The notes under the pieces were generated by a model. It was not told the DNA's origin and ran no database searches. It was given only the letters and a program-made list of their open reading frames with translations. The position numbers were made by a program, and so were the translations under genes. A DNA stretch of 64,000 bases, taken from the NCBI RefSeq assembly GCF_000001735.4, contig NC_003076.8, positions 14,635,835-14,699,834 on the forward strand. The letters run 5' to 3'. The stretch is from Arabidopsis thaliana (Eukaryota; Streptophyta; Magnoliopsida; Brassicales; Brassicaceae). Shown piece after piece: positions 11,340-23,531 of this stretch (positions are counted from its first letter, which is position 1; each line of letters starts with the position of its first letter).

Positions 11340-12190
11340 AAAATAAATATATTTTATACTTGTAAATAGTTGTGTCTTTTTGTTGTAATTTTCATTAAAA
11401 TATTTACGGTTATTTTTTTTTACATATATTTTGTTCAACTACAGTCATATCTTTTAGCATCTAAATGGTTGTGTGTTTTTATCGTAATTTTTTGTTAAAA
11501 TATTTACGGTTGTATTTTTTTATCGCATTTTATTGTTAAAATAATTACCTTTATTCTTTTTGGACAATTATATTTGTTCAACTACATTCATATGTTTTTA
11601 ATTTACGAATGTGTCTTTTTATCGCATCTTTCGTTAAAATATTTATGGTTAATTTTATATTTACAGTTATATTTGTTCAACTATAGTCGTATCTTTTCAG
11701 TTTGCGGTTGTGTTTTTATAGTTGCATCTATTCATTTAAGTTACATCTCTTCATCATATTTCTTTGCATTTTTTTCACAAACTTTTCGTATGAATAGTTG
11801 TTTATTTAAATGTTCGTGGCTTTTGAACTCTATATATTTGTCCTTCTTCATAAATAGTTCTCATATTTTTGTTTATTCACACAAATTATATGTTTCATGA
11901 TGAATTCAAAAATTTAATCTGGAAAATGGTTTCAAATTCTTTACTCTCTAAACTATTTCTACGTATACATCATTTTAATATGAAAGAAATTCTTCAAATT
12001 CATGATCTAACCAAAGCTTCTTGGAATCTAATAACAATAACAATAAATGTCTTTTACACTTCTAAACAGTCGTGTTTTTTTTTCACAAATTTTTGTTAAG
12101 ATATTTACGGTTTGTTTTAAGGTCGTGTCTTTTTGTCATATATTTTTGTTAAAGTATCGCATTTTTCGTTAAAATATCACATGTTTTGGT
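11340..12190. repeat. degenerate T-rich tandem repeats
   Basis: A loosely repeated unit recurs many times: TTGTGTCTTTTT, then a CGCATTTTT-like piece, GTTAAAATATTTACGGTT, and ATATTTGTTCAACTAC. Clear copies are near 11360-11420, 11440-11530, 11570-11660, 11700-11730, 12070-12110 and 12120-12180. Open reading frames here are low-complexity and not credible genes. Confidence 0.55.
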
Positions 12191-12689
12191 AAAATTTATA
12201 TAATAATTCAGTTATTTGAATATATTATCATAATTATTTAATACATAAATACTAGGTTGTATTTGGTTCCACTCCAATAGATATCAGTTTGGTTCACTTT
12301 CGATTATTTTATCCAAAATACCCAAAAAAACAAAACATCAAAATATCCGAGACTTTTTTGACAAAATTGTAATGACTCAAAATATTTGAAAATTAACAAA
12401 ATTTATTGGGTTAGAGGTTGGGAAAAAATGTATTGGGTTTAGATGTAGTTTTGTATAGGAATTGACCAAATAATTTTGGTTCCATTCGGGTACTTATGGA
12501 TATTCTGTTCGGTTATAACCAATATTCAATGGATAATGTGACTGAGATCCATTTAGGGTATTTAGTATTCTCTAGTGTGACTGAGATCCATTTGGTTTCA
12601 TTATTGATTTTCAGGTCTAATAAGTATAATCAAATATATTTTTGTAATTTAATACATAGATACAAATATTTGTTGAAAATTAGTTTTTT

Positions 12690-12711
12690 TCGCGATATCG
12701 TCATATCCTAG
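12690..12711 (+). mobile_element. Helitron-type 3' terminus
   Basis: The sequence CGCGATATCG (with the 8-bp palindrome CGATATCG) is followed by TCATATCCTAG and then a T. TCATATCCTAGT is identical to the 3' end of the large Helitron at 40781-40792. The matching 5' end was not found, so this may be a truncated copy. Confidence 0.55.
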
Positions 12712-12742
12712 TAATAATATTAATAATAATAATAATATTATT

Positions 12743-12790
<48 letters not shown>
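12712..12790. repeat. (AAT)n / (ATT)n microsatellite
   Basis: About 75 bp of AAT and ATT triplets begin immediately after the Helitron-like terminus. The first part is interrupted and partly inverted, and the second is a pure run. Confidence 0.9.
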
Positions 12791-12791
<1 letters not shown>

Positions 12792-13841
12792 TTTCATGTA
12801 TGCATGTATATATAAATATTTATTGTGACTATGGGAATCCTTGAAAGTGCAGAATATTAATTACTAAAAATGTAGTAAATGAAACATATACAATTGGTAA
12901 GTGTATGTTGAAAATAGTGAAAAAAGAGAATTAACTCTCTTTTTCTTAGCAAAAAAAACAAAAAAAAACTAACTAAGTTTAATCAAAAAATAAGTATGAT
13001 TTTTCTTTTTGGAAACTAAAATACATTTAAGTCTAAAACCTATGAAAAATACTTTTTGTTGGGGTAACAGAGATAGGCATATTCCGCTGTAACAAATAAC
13101 GGTTTTGCCCTCGATCATCTTCTTCTTTCCTTCTTCATCGTTTCTTTCTCTTCTTAATATTACCAGGAATTTTGGTTTCAATTTTTTTTTTTATCACAAA
13201 CACCCAATAATAACAATATATATACCCTAAAGAATAGTACAAGAGGAACCCAAATAAAATAATTAAACCCAATGTATCCAATTAAATTCGTTTTGATGAG
13301 TGAAATCTAAACCCTTATGAGAGTATAGGGAACCCAAATGCTTCAATCATAGACACATATCGAATCAATTATGAATTTTAATTAATAATTTAAATTATTT
13401 TGAGAACTTTGGATAGGGAGTTACTTGTATAAACTTGATCCATGGAGTAGGGTGTAAACGATGTTGCAACTAGTGGAATAAGTAAAGAAATAAAAGGGAA
13501 AATAAAAATATTTTTTGAAAGCTGTCAAGGGTGAAACCGTAAAATTATATAACGTAAAAGTACCTAAATTTGTGAGTACTGTACTGTGATGTTCCTATAT
13601 CGACAAAAGCACACACTTTAATGTGCCGATCTCGTAATTGATCCAACTAAAGTAGGCTTGGTAAAAAAAACCAATGACGGACAACACATGAAATATTGCT
13701 CTCTCTCGCTCTCTCTTAATTCTTTTTAACTCTCTCAATCTCTCTCCTCAAATTGGATATGAGTTTTTCGGTGAGCGATCTCTTTCTTCCTCATGGATCT
13801 GGTTAACTTTCCAGAACAGATGGTGAATCCGTCGGAAAATC
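12791..13841. other. AT-rich intergenic stretch
   Basis: No gene recognised. A CT-rich patch near 13700-13750 resembles a plant 5' leader or promoter pyrimidine patch ahead of the small ORF at 13842. Confidence 0.3.
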
Positions 13842-14051
13842 TTGCACAAAACTAACTGTATATCAAAAATGAGGAGTGGAGCCCATATTTTCAATGTCAG
13901 GATAGCTACTGGCTTCTATGCTTTTGATGAAAACTTTAATATCATCCATGATGCAGATATTCATGAAAGATGGATGTTAGTGAGAATGACTGTCAGAACC
14001 CCTGCTATTCCGGGTGTTGCTTTTGCCCAATACGATCCAACTAGGTTTTAG
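13842..14051 (+). other. unidentified ORF, 69 aa, possibly a gene fragment
   Basis: An open frame with codon use more gene-like than its surroundings. It contains GAHIFNVRIATGFYAFDENF and, near the end, AIPGVAFAQYDPTRF. I do not recognise the family. A stop-broken upstream frame at about 13794-13856 begins MDLVNFPEQMVNPSENLAQN, so the piece could be an exon of a decayed gene. No splice sites, signal peptide or membrane segment stand out. Function unknown. Confidence 0.3.
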
Positions 14052-15256
14052 GTCACAATACATTTACAGCTCAGTTCACGAGCATTCTCTCTTGCTTCTT
14101 TACAAATTAAGTAATAGTAATGTTTCATGTGGTTCATACAACCACGGCGAATAAGATTTGCACAACCTAATAATTATTGTAGCTTTGTTTTTTATATTTT
14201 CAGAGTTCAAAATTGAACCATAATTTAACTAGCTACATAAAAAACAATTTCATTACAATAAAATGAGCATATGAAGTTGTGGTACAATTGTAATTAATAG
14301 AGGTTTTTCATATGCATTTGCATATATCTAAAGGTCGAATATGACGATGTGGAGAGCTTTTTAATGGTGATTTTTTTTACAGAATTCTAGAAGATGACGA
14401 ACTAAACGAAATCATATTCTTGGTGAGTGCTTCTAACCTTATAGAAAATCTTTTAAATCTTGTCTTCTAATGATATGCAAACTTGTCATGTTTTCTTTGT
14501 TGAGGAAATGAATCAAGCCTTGTAAATTCATTATCAGTTAGTGACGATACAAAGTGGATGTTGAAACTTCATGGCTACAGAGATACTTAGTTCTCATATA
14601 TCAAAAATTTGCATATATTCATATGTTTTCTTCCAACGATTAAATGCTTTGAGATACGACTATATTGTACATCTTTCAGTTATTGTTAATTTTCTTAAAA
14701 CTAGATTCGGACCGCATGTTCGTGCTGGATTATGTGTGTAGATGTATTTGTTTGGTATAGTATTCATTAATCCAAACCAGGGGGAAAAACAATGCTTTAT
14801 AGGAGGGTCAACTGACCCCATAACTTTTTAAAACTTCTATGTTATTAGTAGCCTAAAACAATTTTTTTGACCCTAATACAAAGATTAATGTTAGAACATG
14901 AAACAAAAAAATAGTTCAAATACTTGAAATTTAGTTTCATAGCATGCATTAATGAAACAAAGGGAATAATAAATTATTAAACATGATTAAGGTGTTCTTA
15001 GTTTTACACGTGGGGGTTGTCAAAGTTGACCAAAGCGTTCTCACTGTTTCTTTAATGAGAAACAAATCAAATAACATGGGAACGTCAGAGTAAAACTCGT
15101 GTCGTTTTGATAATTTAACAACTAACGTTGCGCTGTTTTTTAGTTACTTAGACACGGTGAGAAACACAAAAACTATAGACGACGAAACGATTCCTCAAAC
15201 GCAGAAGTCTTCTCCTTCTCTCGACGGATTAAGCTTTTACACAGAAGAGGAGAGAT
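14052..15256. other. intergenic region upstream of the DUF538 gene
   Basis: No gene recognised. The last 100 bp before 15257 are less AT-rich and look like a 5' untranslated leader for the DUF538 gene. Confidence 0.3.
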
Positions 15257-16313
15257 ATGGATCAGATACTGAACAAAGTTGGCTCTTACTGGTTAGGGCA
15301 AAAGGCAAACAAAGAGTTCAATTCCGTCGGTGACGATTTCAATGTAAAATTTACATTTTTCCTCTCTTTTAGTTATCCTCAAGACTTTTTGCTTTGTGGG
15401 TTTTAGTTTCCTGTTTGAGAGGAAAAAGCATCAATCTTTGATTAAGGGTTTTTAATTTCGAAGGCTTTTTAGTCTTTCTAATGCTTGGTTTTGTGAACAT
15501 GTTTGTCTTATTGTCTGGAGTTACATGGTCTAGTTTAATAAACATTGTCCTGTTTTAACAGAAATTTCATAACTTTTTACCTTAATTGAATCCTTCATTG
15601 ATCTTTAGTGGAGGGTTCTTCAGCTTGTTATAGAAAGAAAGAGTGGATAGTGATTTGCTATTAGTATGGATTCCATTTGAACTGTTAATGCTGCAATTTG
15701 TATTTTATGGTAACATATCATGAAAAAGTTTGGATCTCATGAGATACAAATGTTCCTGAGTCTGATGATATTTGGATTCATTTTTGCAGTCATTGTCTAG
15801 CAGTATTGAAGGAGGTACCAAGTGGTTAGTCAACAAACTCAAAGGTTTGTATTATGTATTTAAATCTCCTTCAGTTCTTGAAATATCTGTATAGTTTGTT
15901 AGTCATGTTTTGGCTATGTGTGTTATTCTTGTTTATTGATAGGAAAAATGCAGAAGCCATTACCTGAATTGTTGAAGGAATTTGGTCTACCAGTTGGGAT
16001 CTTCCCACAGGATGCTACAAACTATGAATTCAACGAAGAGACGGGTAAATTGACTGTATTCATCCCTGAGACATGTGAAGTTGGGTACAGAGATTCATCG
16101 GTTCTGCGGTTTTCAACTACGGTAACGGGTTACTTGGAGAAAGGGAAGCTAGCAGAAGTGGAAGGCATGAAGACAAAGGTTATGATATGGGTGAAAGTGA
16201 CTTGTATCTCAGCTGATTCATCAAAGGTATATTTCACAGCCGGGATTAAGAAAAGCAGAAGCAGAGATGCTTATGAGGTAATACGACCTGGTGTTGGTGT
16301 TGATAAATTCTAA
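15257..16313 (+). CDS. DUF538 family protein
   Basis: Three exons (15257-15343, 15790-15844, 15943-16313; all GT-AG, phases consistent) give 170 aa beginning MDQILNKVGSYWLGQKANKE. The DUF538 fold covers about residues 50-155: the LLKEFGLPVGIFPQDA motif, YEFNEETGKLTVFIP, a central CEVGYRDSSVLRFSTTVTGY, and the final MIWVKVTCI strand. There is no signal peptide, unlike many DUF538 members, so a cytosolic location is likely. The biochemical role of the family is not settled. Proposed links are to lipid binding, chlorophyll-related hydrolysis and stress responses. Locus order and length match Arabidopsis At5g37070 (from memory). The reading frame is intact. Confidence 0.92.
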
Positions 16314-16913
16314 AACTTATAGATCAATTTTTATGGGACAATAAAGTTACAACTTCCTAAGTAATGTTTTTGTGTGTATGTTGTAGTACTTCTTGTGTAA
16401 AAAAAAAATCTGATTCATCAAACCTTTACTTTTTAATGTATAAGAATGTTGGTACTTGCTAGTTGTTACCATAAATATAATAAGGAGCGGAGCAGGGAAC
16501 AACATCCTTCGAACCAATCCAGTCATTAGCTCTCCATACCCATCTCTCTTAGCATGAGCTGTGTGGTTGTTGGTTGGGTCTAATACACTTGAAGGCCTGG
16601 CACATTTGCAGAGCTCTTAAGAGTGCACCAAGGCCCATGGCCGTGACACTACTTCTCTGACTCCAAGGGACGGAACCTCATAGGACGTAAACCATTAGTT
16701 ATGGCTTGCATGTGGGCCAAATGGTATTTGAAGCATATAGAATTTGGATTCTTCAGATAGTAGATAGGTTCAATAAAAACAGAGTTCATAATAATCTCAA
16801 AAGGAACACTAACAAAGTCTGAATACAGAGAACTCATAAACAAAAAAAAATAAGATGCAAAACCAGAGGAAACATAGTTTTCTGAAACTGAAGAAGAAGA
16901 AAAATACACAGTT
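16314..16913. other. intergenic, nothing recognised
   Basis: Contains the 3' flank of the DUF538 gene. A less AT-rich patch at 16490-16700 may be decayed coding DNA, but no frame gives a family I can name. Confidence 0.3.
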
Positions 16914-17400
16914 TAAGCGGCTTGTTGAGCAGAAAGCCTCTTCTTAGCTTCTTCAATGATGGTAAGCTTAATACATTTTCCCTTTGGAAGAGAAACCCAT
17001 GGCTTTGTTCCTTTCCCAATGGTAAACACATTCCCTAACCTTGTCGCAAATTTGTTGAGTCTTGAATTTGGATGGTCTCACTGATGGAGTGGAGACGGAA
17101 ATTTTCATTTGTTTTTGGGATATACACAACATCTGCAAAAGAATGATGATGCATAAGATTGCTACTTAAGTCACTGATCATGGAAGCTAGTAAACAAAAA
17201 GCATGAATATCAAATACAGACTTTTAGCTTGACTCACCCATGAAACCAGCAGGTCCTCACTTTCCCATCTACTTGAATATGCCTTTGCATCAAGACTGAA
17301 ATCACCTCACGGTATGTCAAAGCATACTTCAATATGATAAGAACAAAGGGAAGGCACACCCTCGACTTGTGTGGTCATGAAGATGGTTTGGGGGCCTACG
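16914..17400 (-). pseudogene. 40S ribosomal protein S4 (RPS4) pseudogene, first copy
   Basis: On the minus strand, pieces of eukaryotic RPS4 appear in the correct order from 17400 down. They are an APKPSS-like segment, [20 protein letters not shown] (about 17330-17250), VYIPKTNENFRLHS (about 17130-17085) and the C-terminus [20 protein letters not shown] then [20 protein letters not shown] and AQQAA (about 17050-16914). Several frameshifts and stops separate them and the N-terminus is absent. A GT/AG-like interruption near 17130-17235 suggests a genomic rather than a cDNA-derived copy. Confidence 0.8.
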
Positions 17401-17781
17401 CAGAGTGAGACCGCATTATAAGTATCAAGAAACACAACATATCAAGTGAAAGTAAGGTAATAAGATTCAAACAATTGATTTACAAAAGCACCACCAAGTT
17501 CCTCAAGAGTATGTTCATAAAAGCTCCGCCATTAAAAGTCACATTATTTGACAGTAGACAAAGCTTCACCACATAAACATCATTCAAGACTTCTAAGTCA
17601 TATAGAACAGAGAAATAAAATCAAGACAAAACCAAGAACAAAGATTGTAAGGTTCACTAAATATCAAATGTTTCGAAGCTAACATAGCAGAAACACTAAC
17701 AAAAAAAAACCTAGAACCTATTTAGAAAAAGCTCAAGAGCTACGAACCCATATCACTGTTAATTTACTCATTATTTCGCAC

Positions 17782-18055
17782 TTTTTAGCGGCTTGTTGAG
17801 CAGAAAGCCTCTTCTTAGCTTCTTCAATGATGGTAAGCTTAATACATTTTCCCTTTGGAAGAGAAACCCATGGCTTTGTTCTTTTCCCAATGGTAAACAC
17901 ATTCCCTAACCTTGTCGCAAATTTGTTGAGTCTTGAATGTGGATGGTCTCAAAGCTTCCCTTTTGTTTTTTCACGGTTCTTGATCACACCAACACGCCCT
18001 CTGCTTCTTACTCAGTCACCATCACAACATTGCCAACCTCCAGTCTCCTGATTTT
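17782..18055 (-). pseudogene. RPS4 pseudogene, duplicated C-terminal copy
   Basis: A second copy of the RPS4 tail lies about 870 bp from the first in the same orientation. It reads VGNVVMVTE, then VGVIKNREKTKGKL, then [20 protein letters not shown] and [20 protein letters not shown]. The 170 bp from 17785 to 17955 are nearly identical to 16917-17085. Both copies share Cys in PKGKC where functional RPS4 has Gly, so the duplication followed that mutation. Stops and frameshifts are present. Confidence 0.8.
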
Positions 18056-18814
18056 TTGAATGAAAACTCTTACTCGATCATGAAAATCAAAACTTTCACT
18101 CCAAAAGACACATTTTAAAACATAGACTTTCCCAAGAAATAAGCCTAAGTTTCCCCAAATCTAGATAAAGACACACATTGGATTCTCTTTAGCATAAATC
18201 ACAAGAGAGTAGATGAGAGGAAAAGACGACGAACCATGTTTGCAAGTGAATCTCCGAATGTGTTCTGATTGCTCCTCCGGCGAATATGATAGAGCTTACG
18301 AAGTAAAGCCCTAATTGTTTTGAAATTGGCCCAATATGATTTTGGACAATTAAGAATTGGGCCGAGTTTGTAAAAAACCAAAAAATGAGCCGGTCCATCC
18401 TTTTGAAAGTTTTTGTTTGTTTGTGGGAAAACATGCCAAGATCTTTTAGCTTCCGGAGTGAGTACTACAAAAGTAGTCTCTTGAAATTACTTAGATTCAT
18501 CATCACCATATATAGTTTATGTGTTATTGTCCCATTTTACTACTCATATTCCACCATCAAATTCTTTTTCTACTTTTTTTTCTTCTTTTTTTTCTTTCTT
18601 TTTATTATCAATTCTATTTCTACTAAAGCATGAGATTCATGGTATAATCTTTCGTCCATTTTCGAAATTCTTTCGTTAAATCTTTCACTTAATCTACATT
18701 CTTCTTTGTCGACATTCTCGCTCTTACTCTAAAATCAATAGAGATACATAATTACGATGATATTGTATTTTCCATGTGATTCTGTTAAATACGAATTTGA
18801 AGGTGACAACAAAA

Positions 18815-18962
18815 ATGACCCCACGGTCGGGTATAAACGTTGTTGATGACCCCATAACCAGGTATAAACATCAATGACCTAACAGCTGAGTATGATAACC
18901 GCTTTGACCTTACAAATGGGTATAAACGTCGATGATGATCCGACAGCTACATATAAAGCCAT
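18815..18962. repeat. short tandem repeat, five degenerate units of about 30 bp
   Basis: Units start TGACCCCACGGTCGGGTATA, TGACCCCATAACCAGGTATA, TGACCTAACAGCTGAGTATG, TGACCTTACAAATGGGTATA and TGATCCGACAGCTACATATA. Each ends in an AAACGTCGATGA-like tail. Consecutive units differ by up to 30 per cent. Confidence 0.6.
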
Positions 18963-19993
18963 TATTTTGAAGATATCTATTACCACACATGTTAATACGT
19001 ATGAGCTTTTCAGGGAAGGTATTAGGAGATGGAGAACCGTTGATCGTCCGAGACCGACAGTCAAAAAGAAAATTCCAAGATATTAAAATCAAGAAGATAT
19101 GATTCTAGAAGAATCTAGAAGATGATTGATAAATGTTAATATTATAGTTTAAGAAATTTTACATTATCTCTAAATAGATTAATTCTATTTATGTTATACC
19201 TTAATTTAGAAAACTTAAATCTATTCCATTTCTATAAAAAGAATTTAACTTGTATTTTTATTATTACGAGAGTCTAATATACTTTTTCCTAAATAACTTT
19301 GTGTTCTTACTCTCATCGATTTATCAAAAATCTTGTGAATTAATGCTCAAACAGTCACTCCCATGGCACAAGCCGTTTCACTCATATCGAACTCGAACCA
19401 CTCTTATCCGATCTAGCTTTCAACAACATACAAATGTAATATCAGAGTGGTTTGTGATTTAAAAATATATTCATAAACATGTTTTCTTCAGTAAAAAACA
19501 ATAGTGTGGCTTTCACTTGTGAGAAATGGTTGTGGGATGTTTTCATCTGTGGTTCTTTGGAAATTTCTTCTCTTTAATGGTCCCATGATGTGTGTCCGTC
19601 GATTATTGATCGTTTCTATATCTAGTAATTACCATTTCAAAAGTTTTTATATTGTCAAAGATTCTTCCAAGGTCCCTTTTTATGGTAAGTTCATGTTCAT
19701 CATCTGGTTTTGTTCATCATGATCAATTGTTTTTTAGTACCAACTACCAACATCCATATTTTGTTAGCATTTTGTACTTCTTCTCCAATAAATAACGAGA
19801 AATAGAACATGAAAAATCCTCGAAAATCATATTTCAGTTTTTGTACAGAATAGTTACATGGAAGAGATATTCATGTGATGATGTTAACAACAAGGAAGAA
19901 TCAGAACTGTTCAAGAAGCTTGTGTATGACATCGTTGGAAAACAAATCAATGCTCACATTGAAAAATTAGAAAATAATAATTTAATATAAACT
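18963..19993. other. intergenic, possible decayed retroelement and gene fragments
   Basis: At 19432-19450 a TATCAGAGTGGT string resembles the TGGTATCAGAGC primer-binding site that follows copia 5' LTRs, but no clear LTR bounds it. At 19850-19975 a coding-like piece reads EESELFKKLVYDIVGKQINA, family unknown. Neither is strong enough to name. Confidence 0.25.
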
Positions 19994-20565
19994 AAGGGAA
20001 AATTAACACTAGTACCACAATTTCTCAAATTGTTTATGTTTCTACCACTTTCTCTTTTTATTTTTTTTCACTTCTACCATATTATGTATATGTTAAGGAC
20101 AAAATTGCGCTCCTTTTTATGTGTCTAAAATTGGGGGACAACGTATGTAAAATTTGGGGACAACTAGTAAATAATCAAATCCACACTTTTATTTTATTTT
20201 TGTATGTTCATTTAACTGGTTCTTGTTCCTCGATTTTAATTCATTTTTCTTAGATTTTAATGCTCCCAATTTCTAAGTACAGTCTTTCATATTGTTTGAT
20301 ATTTATATTTTGTTTGATTGTTGTCCTCGAATAGGGTTTATTAAAATCATTCACTGATTTTTTAATATGTCCCTTCTGTTTTAGTCCTTAGATGTTTGTC
20401 TCCAAATATTACACTTTAACTGACACAAAAAATTACCACAACTGCGGAAGGCAAAACCTGTTTTTTTATACCACAATGGTAGGAATTGAAAGAGATTATG
20501 AGATGTGGTAGAAATGATTTTTTTTTGGTGGAAAGTGGTAAAGTTGACTAAATTCCTTAAGTCAA
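19994..20565. mobile_element. TIR-bounded non-autonomous DNA element, about 570 bp
   Basis: The left end AAGGGAAAATTAACACTAGT followed by ACCAC resembles the reverse complement of the right end, AAGGAATTTAGTCAACTTTA followed by CCAC. Both continue with TTTCTACCAC-type strings inside. No ORF. The inverted-repeat match is imperfect. Confidence 0.45.
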
Positions 20566-20582
20566 AACCAAATTAATCTACT

Positions 20583-20843
20583 TAGAGCATTCTTATCGGT
20601 AATACTAAAGAGAGTGTCTACAAATATTTACTTTTAAGTAAATTTTCACATTTTATTTGCTTAAAATATTAAAATTAATCAAGAGTTGTTACATAGAGGC
20701 TTCTCACTAAAGACAATGTCTTTAATGTCTTTTTAGAGACACATGTCTTTCCCATTTTGTATTAAATTATTATTATCATTTTCTTTTATTCATTTTTTTT
20801 ATTTGAAGACCCCCTTCTTTTTTATGCGATGATGATGGTCTTA
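20583..20843. mobile_element. MITE-like element, about 260 bp
   Basis: Left end TTAGAGCATTCTTATCGGTA; right end, reverse-complemented, CTAAGACCATCATCATCGCA. Same terminus type as the elements at 10.2-11.1 kb. Interior AT-rich with no ORF. Confidence 0.5.
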
Positions 20844-23271
20844 GTATGAGGTCTTGTGAAGAAGAGTCGGAAAAAAATATCTATGCACGCTTCGACACTT
20901 GACCCAAAGCGGACAATATCATAGTATATAATTAGAGTCTTCTCTCCATTTAAGGTGTCCACATCAGTAAAACAATAAATAGATCAAATCAAAATGTATC
21001 AAAAATATCATTCAATTCAAATTTATTTATAATAAATGAAAATAATTTTAAATACATAACAAAAGAGTTAAGTATAATAAATGAATAATAATAATATTAT
21101 ATACAATATATGAAGTATTTATCACTATAATATTTTTAATTTAAATATTGTATTTGAATGTAATACAAACTTTATGCATTTATAAAGTATCGAAATAGGT
21201 AAAACAAGCACAAGATAAGAGTATTAGATCCAAAATATGCATAAAAAAAAATAAGAGTAAATTATTAAAATACTGAAATCGAGTGACAAGATTAAAATCA
21301 AAACCGAGAATTTATGGAATAACGAAGATAAAGATACAAAATGATACTAACATTTCCATTATAGATAACAAAATAAATTGACTAACACTTTTTTATTTAT
21401 AGATATAAAAGATTATAGTTTAGAAAAGACAGAAACATTTTAAAAGGTTACAATTGAGTTTTCTGTAGTAGAAAAAACTTCAAAATCATTCTAGAAAAAC
21501 TCAATATTATACACTAAAAGAGAAAATGAATAACTATGTGTCATGTTATTCTTTAGTTGTACAACGAAACACAATAATGTGCAATATGTGCAACATATCT
21601 TACATTAACGCGTAATCAATATTAAGATCCAAGCAAAAAATACGCTTAAAAATTCACAATTTGGTCAAAAATTCAGTAGAATTATAACATTTTAAGTTTT
21701 TGAGAAAAAATGTTGGATTACAACACTATATTGATATCTAAAAAAAGAAAAAACATGAACGCTAGATCACGATGAAAGGATTAAAATAGCATTGATAATG
21801 TTATGCATAGACATGAACAATAAGGACCACATTCTTTTGGTTGGATGTATCAATATCGTTGAATAACATATTAATTTGTTTTTTTATCTAAACATTATAT
21901 TAGGTCATGAAATCCTTAAAACATAAATATAAGATGCTATTATCTGAGATTTTTCATATATTAACATAGTATAATATTTTATTATTACAATATTTTATAT
22001 TATTACAATATTACATATAAATTATTTTTAAATTTAAGTCATTTAACATTATCGCAACTATTATCATTTTTAGCATTTTTATTGTTTCTTACCACTACAA
22101 ATGTCAATACTACGTTTAACCACTTCAATTCATATATAGTATTTATATATATAAAATTACAAAATATAATTTAATAGAATTATTTACTTATTCATTTTTA
22201 AGGGCACATTGTTCAATAAATAAAATCTATAAAGTTTAGCTTTACATTTTTTTTAAACTAATTATAATTTTAAAACTTATGAAGTTTTGAAAATTATAAA
22301 TTGAATTTTACAAGAAATTTAAATATTATAAATATATAAAAAATATATTAATTCGAGACGATATACTACGGGAGAAATTCTAGATATAACAATCAAAAAT
22401 TTCACCCGTCGTATAAGTTTAAATATTATAAATATTTAAACTTATTATAAAGAATCGAGATGTATTTTAAAAAAATTAAAGTTTTAAGTGTATTTGTTTT
22501 GTTAATATTGTTAATTTTTTTTAGTATTTAAGATTGTATAATTATATTATGATTTTTAATTTTAAGATTTTTTCCGTAATATACCATCCCATGTTATTAT
22601 CCACCCAAACCCGTCTCACAATATAATCCCGTCCCGTAAAATTAAACATAATTTTGTCATTTTCTTATAAATTTCAAATATTTATAAAAATTGAAACTTT
22701 AAAATAAATTTAATATCGATATGAATATTGTTTTCTGGAATTTTTAAACTATTACAATTAAACATATAATTTACATAATATTTTTTAAAATAATCTACAG
22801 ATTCTATAATCAATATGTAAACGATATTAGACTTTACAGATCTTTTAGTAACTTCACCTTAATTATGATAGACCTTACAAACAAATAAACGTAACAAAAA
22901 ATAGACACTAAAAAGATCTCAACAACAAATCTAAACAATAAATAAATAAATAAATATATTTATATATATATATATATCTTTAAATTATAAAAAATCACAT
23001 AAATATCTTTGGGATTCAAATTTTAATAATTATTTGAACAATTTTTCTAAACTACATCAAAACCAAATATATTGAAGATAAAAAATACAAACAGGAAATA
23101 TATTAATTTAAAAGATACAAAATATTTAACAAGAAATTGTGTTATTTTTTGTTCAACGAATTCGATATAAAATCTTCAAAATGATCCGATATTGATTCTT
23201 ATTAAATTGAAATTGTAAATTGACTCTATAAAAATATTATTAAAAAGAAAAAGAACAGTTTGATTTTTAGT
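20844..23271. other. AT-rich transposon-derived debris
   Basis: About 2.4 kb at very high AT content without genes. Pieces such as ACCCGTCTCACAATATAATC then CCGTCCCG (about 22610-22635) are typical of old Arabidopsis Helitron or Basho copies. No element boundaries could be fixed. Confidence 0.35.
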
Positions 23272-23400
23272 TATCACGGGACGGATTTATATGGCGTGAT
23301 GGGTTTAGAGGAGACGAGTTTACATGGTATGACGGGTTTGGATGAGACGAGTTTATATGGTGCTATGAGTTTAGATGGGACAAATTTGGATACCACAGGT
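23272..23400. repeat. minisatellite, about 33-bp unit, 3.5 copies
   Basis: The unit is roughly GGGTTTRGATGAGACGAGTT followed by TATATGGTGTGAT. One frame encodes a repeated GLDETSLYG-like peptide, but the surrounding frame is short and I do not consider it a gene. It ends about 130 bp before the left end of the large Helitron. Confidence 0.6.
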
Positions 23401-23531
23401 GTACTCCTAAAATTAACAATCAAATTACAACTATACAATACTAAACAAAACAAACAATAATAACATAACAAATACAATTTCAATTTTAAATTTTTAGTTA
23501 CAAAAAAATACATAAAATCAACATTATAGTA

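Noticed and set aside
11574..12099. Plus-strand ORFs rich in Phe, Ile, Ser and Tyr
   Set aside because: Products of T-rich degenerate repeats, not genes.
18385..18633. 82-aa plus-strand ORF with a long Phe run
   Set aside because: Generated by a TTC/TTT-rich tract. No homology pattern.
19432..19450. Copia primer-binding site and LTR
   Set aside because: The string resembles a tRNA-Met primer site but no bounded LTR or gag/pol follows, so no element was called.
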